Shown here: positions 57,389 to 64,000 of the stretch, one piece after another
How positions within the stretch are numbered: position 1 is the first letter of the stretch
Layout of the letters: every line of letters starts with the position of its first letter
NCBI GenBank assembly: GCA_040766655.1
Contig: JAXGQB010000007.1
Span: 310,001 to 374,000 of the forward strand
Direction of reading: 5' to 3'
DNA: 64,000 nt
Source of the DNA: JALOOB01 sp040766655
Lineage (GTDB): Bacteria; Chloroflexota; Anaerolineae; CG2-30-64-16
The notes under the pieces: generated by a model
Told to the model about the DNA's origin: nothing
Database searches by the model: none
Seen by the model: only the letters and a program-made list of their open reading frames with translations
Translations under genes and position numbers: made by a program

Positions 57389-59851
57389 TCAGGTCCAGCG
57401 TAGCGAGACCGTTACGGCCGTCCCCTCCCCTGGCCTGCTGTGCACCTCCAACTGCGCGCCCAGGCTCTCCGCCCGGTCGCGCATCGTCTGAAGGCCCATG
57501 CCGCCTGCCTCGGCGCCGGTCCGGACGTCGAAGCCGGTGCCATCGTCCCGGACTGTCAGCACCGCAGCCTTCTCGCCGTACGACAGATGGACTTCGATCG
57601 TCGAGGCACGTGCATGCTTCAAGGCATTGTTGAGCGCCTCGCGCGCGATGCGATAGAGCTCTTGCTGCGCCGCGACCGGCAGATTCTCATCGCCGTCCTG
57701 GACCAGCTGGACCCGCATGCCGCCGCGTGCTTCGACCGCCTGTAGCCGCGTGCGCAGCGCCGCGGCGAGTCCGACACGCTCCAGGTCTGGCGGGCGTAGC
57801 TCGTGAATCAGGAGTCGCATCTCCCGCAGCGCATCCCGCGATGTGTCCCGCAACGCGCGCAGGTTATCCGAGACCGCGCCGTGGTTGTTCGCCTCAACCT
57901 GACGTGCCGCAGCCTCTGCGTAGAGGGTGATGCTGTAAAGCGCCTGCGTCACCGAGTCGTGCAGTTCGCGCGCCAGGCGGTTGCGCTCATCCAGCGCGGC
58001 TGCTTCGCCCGCCTTCTCCCGCAACGCTGCGCTCTCGATTGCCAACGCGGCCTGATCGGCCACGCTCTGCGCCTCGCGCGTGTCCTCATCGCTGAAGTCA
58101 CGGACGTCGTGGTAATAGAGCGCCAGGATGCCGTAAGGCTGATCCTGTACGATGAGCGGCGTCAACAGCATGGCCGCAAAGGAGTCCATGAGCTGCTGCA
58201 TCTCCGGCCGCTCGAGGTACGAGGCCAGCAATGCGTCCGCATGCATGCCTGACACCTGCTGGCGGATGTTCGGAACCGCGATCGGCCGGCGTTCCTGAAG
58301 CACGCGACCCGCGATGCTGCCCCGTGACGGAATGGCAGCAGCCTCGATGAACCGTTCGCCCACCCCACAACCGGCTAAGACCCCCATTACCGATTCGGTC
58401 TCTCCGGGGGGTTCCAGGCGAAAGATGGCCGCGCCGTCGCTGCGCAGCATGCGACAGGCGTGGGTCACGATGAACTCGAGCATCTTTTCGAGTGACTGCT
58501 GCGAGTTCAAGGCGCCGACGATCTCGGCCAGGCCGTCCGCAATGCGCCGGCTGCGCTCTGCCTCGGCGCGCCGATCGCGCTCCTGCCTGTGGAGTGCCGC
58601 CAGCTCGGCCGTCCGTTCTGCCACGCGGCGCTCCAGGTCCTGGTACGCGAGCTGCAGCGCGCTCTGGGCCTCGACGCGGGCGGCCAGCTCCTGCTCGAGC
58701 GACGTGTGCAGCCGCGCATTCGCCAACAAGATGCCCGCCAGCTCGGCAAGTCGCCCCATCGCCTCCAGATCATCGGCGGTGAAGGGGGCGGAGTAGATAA
58801 GTCGCGTCAGACCGATGACGCCTGCCACCTGGCCGTCCACGATGAGCGGGACCCCCATGGCTGGGCCCGCCGGATCACCCTCGAAGGCCTCCGAGCGGCC
58901 CTCCCAGTAACGGTACAGATCGACCGACATGGGACGTGCGGCTGCCCAGATGCGTCCGGCCAGGCCCTCGCCCGGCTTCAACCGCACCCCGACGCGCTTC
59001 TCGAACGTGCCAGTGCCGACGTGCGCCACCAGTTCGTCGCGCTCCCTGTCCACCAGGTACAGCCACCCATACGCCGCGCCCACCAGCGCGACGGAGCGCT
59101 CGACCAGTGTGGTAAGCAGGCCTTGGACATCGCGCGCGCCCGCTACGCCGACAGCCGTATCATGCAGTGCGGCGAGCGTGTCCTTCTGCCGGACCAGGAC
59201 TTCTTCCCGCTCACGGAGGGTTCGCGCAGTGGATGCAAGCTCGCTCGAGGTTCTCTGCTGCGACGCCAGCGCACGCACCAGCAGGTCGGAGAACTGCTGC
59301 ACCAGCACGGCGAGCACCAACAGAAAGACCGCGAAGGCGAAGCCCGCCTCGAGCCAATCCGCCAGGCCGGTGGGGTTTGTCTGCTGGGTCAGCAATGAGT
59401 CCAACGCACCTCGGCCGGCGAGGAAAGTGAACGCACCGTAGACTGCCAGGCTCACGGCCGCCGACACGTAACCGGCGCGACCGCCCAGCAGCAATGACGC
59501 CACGATCGGCATCACCAGGAGATAGAGCCGGCCGCTGCCAGCGAGGCCCAGCCGCGCCAGGCTCGCGATCCCGTTAGCATAGACCAGCCCCAACAGGCCG
59601 TAGACGCGCGTGCTCTCCGGCAGCGAAGGCGCCAACGCCAGAGCGACGAACGCGATATAAATGCCGAGGTAGGCCCACAGGATCGGTGTGATGCCTTCGC
59701 CGAAACGCGCGTTGACGATGGGCGCGACGTAGGCCGGCAGGCCCGCCACCGCGACGACCGTCAACAGCCCGTAGAGCGCGCGCGTCCGCCACACACGCAG
59801 GCTGGGCGTCAACATCGTTCGATTCGCTGCGGAGTTCGACGAGTCCAACAT
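57389..59851 (-). CDS. NarL-type (HisKA_3) membrane histidine kinase with two GAF domains
   Basis: An 820-residue kinase. Residues about 10-195 contain six or so membrane spans, followed by a coiled coil, GAF 1 (about 235-380, AAYGWLYLVDRERDELVAHVG), a coiled coil (about 385-455), GAF 2 (about 460-605) and HisKA_3 with H631 in ARELHDSVTQALYS. The HATPase domain (about 720-815) has NALKHARAS, RDDGTGFD and GGMGLQTMRDRAESLGA. No NarL-type response regulator is in the window, so it is an orphan here. ATG 59851 chosen because a -10 box lies six bases upstream. Confidence 0.9.
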   Translation of the reverse strand: MLDSSNSAANRTMLTPSLRVWRTRALYGLLTVVAVAGLPAYVAPIVNARFGEGITPILWAYLGIYIAFVALALAPSLPESTRVYGLLGLVYANGIASLARLGLAGSGRLYLLVMPIVASLLLGGRAGYVSAAVSLAVYGAFTFLAGRGALDSLLTQQTNPTGLADWLEAGFAFAVFLLVLAVLVQQFSDLLVRALASQQRTSSELASTARTLREREEVLVRQKDTLAALHDTAVGVAGARDVQGLLTTLVERSVALVGAAYGWLYLVDRERDELVAHVGTGTFEKRVGVRLKPGEGLAGRIWAAARPMSVDLYRYWEGRSEAFEGDPAGPAMGVPLIVDGQVAGVIGLTRLIYSAPFTADDLEAMGRLAELAGILLANARLHTSLEQELAARVEAQSALQLAYQDLERRVAERTAELAALHRQERDRRAEAERSRRIADGLAEIVGALNSQQSLEKMLEFIVTHACRMLRSDGAAIFRLEPPGETESVMGVLAGCGVGERFIEAAAIPSRGSIAGRVLQERRPIAVPNIRQQVSGMHADALLASYLERPEMQQLMDSFAAMLLTPLIVQDQPYGILALYYHDVRDFSDEDTREAQSVADQAALAIESAALREKAGEAAALDERNRLARELHDSVTQALYSITLYAEAAARQVEANNHGAVSDNLRALRDTSRDALREMRLLIHELRPPDLERVGLAAALRTRLQAVEARGGMRVQLVQDGDENLPVAAQQELYRIAREALNNALKHARASTIEVHLSYGEKAAVLTVRDDGTGFDVRTGAEAGGMGLQTMRDRAESLGAQLEVHSRPGEGTAVTVSLRWT

Positions 59852-59857
59852 GGTCCT

Positions 59858-59863
59858 AGTGTA
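59858..59863 (-). promoter_or_regulatory. -10 box predicting a leaderless kinase transcript
   Basis: Minus-strand TACACT (59863-59858) is followed by AGGACC and ATG 59851, only six bases between -10 and start codon. Either the transcript is leaderless or the AGGA serves no purpose as a Shine-Dalgarno because it lies upstream of the start site. Confidence 0.45.
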
Positions 59864-59944
59864 GCACATCGTCGCTCCGTCCGTGAACCAGCCAAATGGA
59901 GTGTCGCGCGTCCGAAGCGTGTCGCATCGTTGACGCCCTTCAAC

Positions 59945-59975
59945 TTGACGCCGTCACCACATCGTGGTGTAGTAG
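59945..59975 (+). promoter_or_regulatory. Promoter with internal dyad before the TipAS-like gene
   Basis: TTGACG (59945-59950) is followed after 19 bases by TAGTAG (59970-59975). The spacer contains CACCAC-ATC-GTGGTG (59955-59969), a perfect dyad. TTGACGCC is also repeated at 59930. A 19-bp spacer filled by a dyad is the arrangement used by MerR-family activators. Confidence 0.5.
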
Positions 59976-60027
59976 ACATATCAGCAGGCCACCGGCGTCA
60001 CAAACGCACGGCTGACGGAGGTAAGTA

Positions 60028-60450
60028 ATGATGGGCATGACCGACGAGGAGCTCTACGCGGGGTTCCCGAAGGACAAGGCCGAGCGCTACAGGCGCGAGG
60101 CAAGGGAGAAATACGGCGCTGCAGTCGTCGATGAATCCGAGCGCCGCGCCAGGGCGATGCCGCGAGAACACTGGGACGCGATCAACGCCCAGGGCGATGC
60201 CGCCACCCGCGCGATCGCCGAGCTCGCAGCGGCCGGCTGCAAGCCGGAGGACGCAGAGGTGCAGCGGAACGTCGCGCTGCATTACGCCTGGGTGGACAAC
60301 TTCTGGCACCCGACACCGGAAGCGTATGCAGGGCTCGGCCAGCTGTACGTTGAGCATCCCGAGTTCCGGGCATTCTACGACAAGTACCGCCCAGACCTGG
60401 CGGACTTCATGGCAGCCGCGATGCGTTACTACAGCGAACACTCCATGTGA
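60028..60450 (+). CDS. Stand-alone TipAS-type antibiotic/ligand-binding domain protein
   Basis: A 140-residue all-helical protein matching the TipAS domain: LYAGFPKDKAERYRREAREKYG (about 9-30), MPREHWDAINAQGDA and the globin-like core HYAWVDNFWHPTPEAYAGLGQLYVEHPEFRAFYDKY (about 86-121). In TipAL a MerR helix-turn-helix precedes this domain and thiopeptides bind it covalently through Cys; here there is no DNA-binding domain and a single Cys (about 73) is present. It may sequester a peptide antibiotic or other ligand. ATG 60028 has GGAGG six bases upstream. Confidence 0.85.
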   Translation: MMGMTDEELYAGFPKDKAERYRREAREKYGAAVVDESERRARAMPREHWDAINAQGDAATRAIAELAAAGCKPEDAEVQRNVALHYAWVDNFWHPTPEAYAGLGQLYVEHPEFRAFYDKYRPDLADFMAAAMRYYSEHSM

Positions 60451-60453
60451 ACC

Positions 60454-60501
60454 GGGTGCGGGGAGGGTGCGTGGCCGCGGCCACACACCCTCCCCGCACC
60501 C
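60454..60501 (+). terminator. Long hairpin terminator after the TipAS-like gene
   Basis: GGGTGCGGGGAGGGTG (60454-60469) pairs exactly with the segment at 60486-60501, and the interior GTGGCCG/CGGCCAC continues the stem after one mismatch, a near-perfect 24-bp stem. It starts four bases after the stop codon. Confidence 0.8.
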
Positions 60502-60547
60502 TCATCTTCCATCCGGCTCTTCCCGGCAATTGCAAAAGTAAGCTCTT

Positions 60548-60587
60548 TCGTATACTCTATGTGCAAGCACCCGTTCGGAGTATACGA
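60548..60587 (+). promoter_or_regulatory. Promoter and inverted repeat before the RsbW-like gene
   Basis: TATACT (60551-60556) is a near-consensus -10. It lies inside TCGTATACTC (60548-60557), whose exact reverse complement GAGTATACGA spans 60578-60587 and covers the Shine-Dalgarno GGAG and the first base of ATG 60587. The two arms are 20 bases apart. Confidence 0.6.
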
Positions 60588-61048
60588 TGGTCACCACCCC
60601 AAATGGCAGGGGTCCGATATGCGATGTCCTTGGCCTACCCTCCGCACGCCCGGAAGACATCGGCGCGCTGCTGGATTGTGTCGATGCCTTCTTCCTGCGC
60701 GCCGGGATCACCGACAGCGACGCGTTCGATCTGCGACTGGCGATCGAAGAGGTATGCACGAACGTGATGGTACATGGCTACGCGCAGCAACAACCAGGCC
60801 CACTGGAGATCTCGCTGTGCGCAGACCGCGAGATGGTCGCCGTCGTCATCATGGATCGCGCCCAGCCCTTTGATCCTGGGGCTGCGCCCGCGCCCGACCT
60901 CCAGGCCTCGCCCGAGCAGCGCCAGGTCGGGGGCCTCGGATGGCATCTGGTCCGCGAAGTTGTCGATCAGATCGTTTACCGATATGATGTAACGCATGGC
61001 AACACCGTGACCCTCATCAAGAGGCTTGGGATGCGCTCTGAAGCGTAA
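60587..61048 (+). CDS. RsbW-like anti-sigma factor / serine kinase (HATPase_c_2)
   Basis: A 153-residue GHKL ATPase. The N box is LRLAIEEVCTNVMVHGY (about 49-65), G1 is MDRAQPFDP (about 89-97, with D90) and G2 is GGLGWHLVREVVDQIVY (about 114-130). It matches the RsbW/SpoIIAB/BtrW family that binds a sigma factor and phosphorylates an anti-anti-sigma protein. No sigma factor or STAS gene is adjacent, so the partner is unknown. A SpoIIE-like protein is encoded at 28477-30252. The tyrosine autokinase gene follows after 77 bases. Confidence 0.88.
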   Translation: MVTTPNGRGPICDVLGLPSARPEDIGALLDCVDAFFLRAGITDSDAFDLRLAIEEVCTNVMVHGYAQQQPGPLEISLCADREMVAVVIMDRAQPFDPGAAPAPDLQASPEQRQVGGLGWHLVREVVDQIVYRYDVTHGNTVTLIKRLGMRSEA

Positions 61049-61125
61049 GATGATGAGGACGGCAGAGGCGCACCGGGTGACGTGGAGCGCACGAGTTGAG
61101 GGGCTTAGCGACAGAGGCAGCTGTT

Positions 61126-62787
61126 ATGGAATTGGCAGACTACATCCGACCGTTGAGAAAATGGTGGTGGCTGATCGTCGCGGCGACGTTGGTGGCCACT
61201 GTGTCCAGCTATTTGGCCACACGTCAGCAGGCGCCGATCTACCGCACCCGCACGACTCTGATGGTCGGCACCGCCATCGAAAACCCGAATCCCAACGGCA
61301 ATGAGTTCTGGCTGACTCAGCAGCTTGCCAACACCTACGCTGACATCGTGCAGCGCGACAACGTGCGTAATGCGGTGATGCAGCGGCTCAACCTCACCTG
61401 GCTGCCAGCGTATACCGCGAAGGTGGTGCCGAACACCCAGCTCATCGAATTGTCGGTCACCGATACGGACCCACAGCGCGCCCAACTCGTCGCTCAGTTG
61501 CTGTCCGAGGAACTCATCGGGATCAGCCCCACGGGGCCCGGCGGCGACGACCAACAACGGCAGCAGTTCATCAGCCAGCAGCTCGATGATCTCGAGGTAA
61601 AAATCCAGGAGACGGAGGATGAGATCAGCCGAAAGCAGTCAGAGCTGGCCAACATGTTCAGCGCCCGGCAGATTGCCGACACTCAATCTCAGATTGCCGG
61701 CCTGCAGAACAAAAAACTGACCCTCCAGGCGAACTACTCCTCGCTTCTCAGCAGCACCCAGCGCGGCGCGCTCAACAGCGTCAACATCATCGAAAGTGCG
61801 GCGCTGCCTATCACGCCGGTCGGGCCAAACAAGGGCGCCACCATCCTGCTGGCGGCAGCCATCGGTTTGTTGCTGGCCGCCGGGGCCGCCTACCTGCTCG
61901 AGTATCTGGACGACACGCTCAAGAACCCCGACGATGTGCAGAAGGCGCTGGGGCAGACGACACTGGGCGCCGTTCCCCGCATGGCCGACGGCGCAACTGC
62001 GGGTTCGGAGCTAGCCATCCTCTCCAACAGCCAGTCTATCGCCACGGAGGCCTACCGGGTCCTGCGCACCAACCTGCAGTTCGCCGCCATCGATCGACCC
62101 CTGCGAACGTTGATGGTCACGAGTCCCGCACCAGGCGAGGGAAAGTCGCGCACCGTCGCCAACCTTGCCGCTGCGCTCGCGCAGGCAGGCAAGCGCGTCA
62201 TTCTCATCGATGCAGATCTGCACAAGCCGCGCCTGCATCGCCTCTTCGGCCTACGCAACAACATCGGCCTGACGACCGCGCTCCTCGAAGCGCGCCCGGC
62301 GCTGGACGGACTGATCCAGGACAGCGCGGTGCCCAACCTTTCGGTCCTGACCTCGGGGCCCTTGCCGCCCAATCCGGCCGAGCTGCTGGGTTCCGCCCGC
62401 GCGCGTGAGTTATTTGCCCAGCTTCTGGAACGGGCGGACATGTTGCTGCTGGACAGCCCGCCCACGGTCGCGCTTGCCGATGCGGCCATCCTCAGCACGC
62501 AGGCCGACGGCGTGTTGCTGGTCCTGGACGCAGGCCGGACGCGGCGAGAGGTGGCGCGCCGCGCGCTTGAGGCGCTAAATCGCGTGAATGCCCGGGTGCT
62601 CGGAACGGTCATCAATCGGATGCCGCTCAAGGGCGACGGGTACTACTACTACTATTACAGCTACGAGAACTACGGGACCGGGAGCGGGCAGAGCGCCGAC
62701 GGTAGTTCGCGCAACGGTCGCCGTCGCGGTCTGAGGCGGCATCCCCGGGATACGGCGCCGGTCACGGGTGCGAGTGAGTCCAGCTGA
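61126..62787 (+). CDS. Polysaccharide co-polymerase / BY-type tyrosine autokinase
   Basis: A 553-residue fusion of a Wzz domain (TM1 about 15-31, extracytoplasmic coiled coil about 150-230, TM2 about 237-256) and a bacterial tyrosine kinase. Walker A is PAPGEGKSRTVANLA (K340), Walker A' LIDADLHKPRLHRLFG (about 365-380) and Walker B LLLDSPP (about 440-446). The Tyr cluster is six consecutive tyrosines (506-511) plus Y513 and Y516, followed by a basic tail. These proteins control exopolysaccharide chain length and export. ATG 61126 is preferred over TTG 61096 because of GAGG upstream. It probably heads an exopolysaccharide cluster extending past the right edge. Confidence 0.93.
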   Translation: MELADYIRPLRKWWWLIVAATLVATVSSYLATRQQAPIYRTRTTLMVGTAIENPNPNGNEFWLTQQLANTYADIVQRDNVRNAVMQRLNLTWLPAYTAKVVPNTQLIELSVTDTDPQRAQLVAQLLSEELIGISPTGPGGDDQQRQQFISQQLDDLEVKIQETEDEISRKQSELANMFSARQIADTQSQIAGLQNKKLTLQANYSSLLSSTQRGALNSVNIIESAALPITPVGPNKGATILLAAAIGLLLAAGAAYLLEYLDDTLKNPDDVQKALGQTTLGAVPRMADGATAGSELAILSNSQSIATEAYRVLRTNLQFAAIDRPLRTLMVTSPAPGEGKSRTVANLAAALAQAGKRVILIDADLHKPRLHRLFGLRNNIGLTTALLEARPALDGLIQDSAVPNLSVLTSGPLPPNPAELLGSARARELFAQLLERADMLLLDSPPTVALADAAILSTQADGVLLVLDAGRTRREVARRALEALNRVNARVLGTVINRMPLKGDGYYYYYYSYENYGTGSGQSADGSSRNGRRRGLRRHPRDTAPVTGASESS

Positions 62788-62837
62788 GGCCCTTGCGGGG
62801 CGCAAGTCCTGCGAGGGCGACCACGACCGGCAGGAGC

Positions 62838-63950
62838 ATGGCCCTGTTATCACCCTTTCGCACTCGTGATGAACTGATGCTCGCGCCGGATTGGTGCGAC
62901 TGGCTGGGCTCTGCCCTGCGGGCAGGTCCGGTGTCCCTGCCTCCGCCGCCCCAGGACTTCACTCAGCAGGCGCACGTTCTCTCGGGCCACGGCATCCTGC
63001 CGCTGCTGTATGTCCGGCTTCGCGATGACTATCTCTGGCGCACCCTCTCACAGGAGATGCGCGCGTCCCTGTCCGACGCCTTCCAGCAGAGCGCGGCGCG
63101 ATCCTTTCTCCTGGAAAGCGAACTCATCCGCATCGGAAACGCGCCAGGCAGCCTCGCCTTGCTGAAGGGTTCTGCTGTGGGCCGCCTCATCTACCCCAAT
63201 CCTGCGCTTCGCCCCGTCAGCGACATTGACCTGCTCGTGCGCCGGGAAGCCGTGGAGGCTGTTCAGTCCCACCTGGCCGATCTCGGATACGTCGGGCAGG
63301 GCCTCACCGCGCACAGGCGCCTGGGCGCGCTCGCTCGCCGCTACCGCGCGGAGATGCCCCTGGTGGCAGATGTCCCGGGTTGCGGCCGGCTCCTCGTGGA
63401 ACTCCATTGGGCGCTGGTCGAGGCGCCCTATTACGTTGAGAGGATGCAGCCGGACGAACTCTGGGCCGGAGCGTCGCTCGCGCCCGGCCTGCCCGCGTTC
63501 CTGATGCCTCGTCCGGTTCTCCTGCTCGCACACGCGTGCGCCCATCTCAGCATGCACCACAGTTCTGACGTGCGCCTCATTTGGCTCGTGGACGTCGATC
63601 GGCTCGCCCGCCTGCCCGACCTCGACTGGCATGAAGTGCTCGACGCTGCCGACCGATGGAAGCTTGGCTTCGCACTCCACATCACCCTCATAGTGACGCG
63701 TCGCTGGCTCGGTACGCCGGTGCCGGATACAGTCACCGCGAGGCTTGCGGAGTTGGCCCAGGATCCGATTGCGGCCAGTTCCTGGGGACTGGGAGACGAG
63801 TCGCAGGGACGAGCCGTCCGCCGCGCCGTCCGCTCGCTCGCCGCGCTTGGACCGGCGGACGGGGTGCACTATGCGGCCTGGCTTGCCTTGCGCACGGCGC
63901 TGCGGCCGCTGGAGATCGCCATGCGCCGGCGCACAGCGGGGCAACAATGA
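62838..63950 (+). CDS. Nucleotidyltransferase family protein (NTP_transf_5 type)
   Basis: A 370-residue protein. LLKGSAVGRLIYPNPALRPVSDIDLLVRREAVE (about 109-141) carries the polymerase-beta-fold motif GS-x(n)-DxD (D131-D133), and HWALVEAPYYVE plus LLAHACAHLSMHHSSDVRLIWLVDVDRLAR (about 231-260) are typical of this family. Members are found in exopolysaccharide clusters and near some peptide natural-product genes; substrates are not established. Start uncertain: ATG 62838 has AGGAG very close, TTG 62793 is possible. It overlaps the next gene by four bases (ATGA). Confidence 0.8.
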   Translation: MALLSPFRTRDELMLAPDWCDWLGSALRAGPVSLPPPPQDFTQQAHVLSGHGILPLLYVRLRDDYLWRTLSQEMRASLSDAFQQSAARSFLLESELIRIGNAPGSLALLKGSAVGRLIYPNPALRPVSDIDLLVRREAVEAVQSHLADLGYVGQGLTAHRRLGALARRYRAEMPLVADVPGCGRLLVELHWALVEAPYYVERMQPDELWAGASLAPGLPAFLMPRPVLLLAHACAHLSMHHSSDVRLIWLVDVDRLARLPDLDWHEVLDAADRWKLGFALHITLIVTRRWLGTPVPDTVTARLAELAQDPIAASSWGLGDESQGRAVRRAVRSLAALGPADGVHYAAWLALRTALRPLEIAMRRRTAGQQ

Positions 63951-64000
63951 CCGCAGACCGACATCCGCTCGCCTCAACCTGGCTGCCGCTTCTGCACGAA
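63947..64000 (+). CDS. Start of a further gene, truncated by the window edge
   Basis: ATG 63947 overlaps the stop of the nucleotidyltransferase gene and opens a frame that stays open to the edge (MTADRHPLASTWLPLLHE). Eighteen residues are too few to assign a family. The overlap argues for co-translation with the preceding gene. Confidence 0.5.
   Translation, partial: MTADRHPLASTWLPLLHE

Overview
The window reads as chromosomal DNA of a high-GC bacterium, most likely a member of the Chloroflexota. Supporting signs are exported proteins with long Pro/Thr/Ala-rich linkers, SpoIIE/anti-sigma style regulators, a solute-binding protein repertoire dominated by twin-arginine lipoproteins, and dispersed palindromes of the kind common in such genomes. 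That assignment is inference; no rRNA or marker phylogeny is available here. Housekeeping genes (gltX, fmt, recJ, a murF-alr fusion, one proline tRNA) argue against a plasmid or prophage. No transposase, integrase or CRISPR array was seen.

Layout. 1-127: start of an ABC ATPase running off the left edge. 128-447: a 57-bp tandem repeat and a palindrome. 448-6139: a DUF4139 protein, a PucC/BCD-type MFS protein, threonine aldolase, a nitrilase-fold protein lacking its catalytic Cys, and an alkyltransferase-like DNA repair protein. 6364-9030: surface clostripain-type protease. 9179-13309: tightly overlapped operon of an MttB-like methyltransferase, a GPH symporter and a trans-sulfuration-type PLP enzyme. 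13322-16225: LysM protein, then an sn-glycerol-1-phosphate dehydrogenase/HAD-IIA pair like araM-araL. 16319-24123: a solute importer operon (family-5 binding protein, two permeases, two ATPases, Gfo/Idh/MocA oxidoreductase) behind a promoter with a lac-like 12-bp palindrome; two Ldh-family dehydrogenases converge on it from the other strand.

26650-31895: a small helical protein followed by an unusual cassette of a sugar-type binding lipoprotein without permeases, a membrane CACHE protein with a degenerate SpoIIE phosphatase domain, and a membrane protein with PDZ-like and GAF-like parts. This is the best candidate for an undescribed signalling system. 31911-39958: GH94 phosphorylase, S10 carboxypeptidase, membrane-associated GTPase and MurF-Alr fusion. 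39974-46163 (minus): MFS exporter, GltX, a PdtaR/PdtaS-like ANTAR two-component pair, tRNA-Pro(GGG), Fmt. 46392-51614: RecJ, small membrane protein, second HAD-IIA, aldo/keto reductase, GH1 beta-glucosidase. 51737-59851: MFS exporter, Dps, PPK2, YqeB-like protein, M1-type lipoprotein peptidase, NarL-type histidine kinase. 60028-61048: stand-alone TipAS-like protein and a RsbW-like kinase, both behind promoters with dyads. 61126-64000: tyrosine autokinase, nucleotidyltransferase and a further gene, probably the start of an exopolysaccharide cluster.

Functionally the window combines carbohydrate and small-molecule salvage (importer, dehydrogenases, GH1, GH94) with a large amount of signalling. 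Several proteins keep a fold but lack the expected catalytic residue (nitrilase Cys, ATL Cys, SpoIIE Asp). Several promoters place a consensus -10 box six or seven bases before the start codon, which predicts leaderless transcripts.
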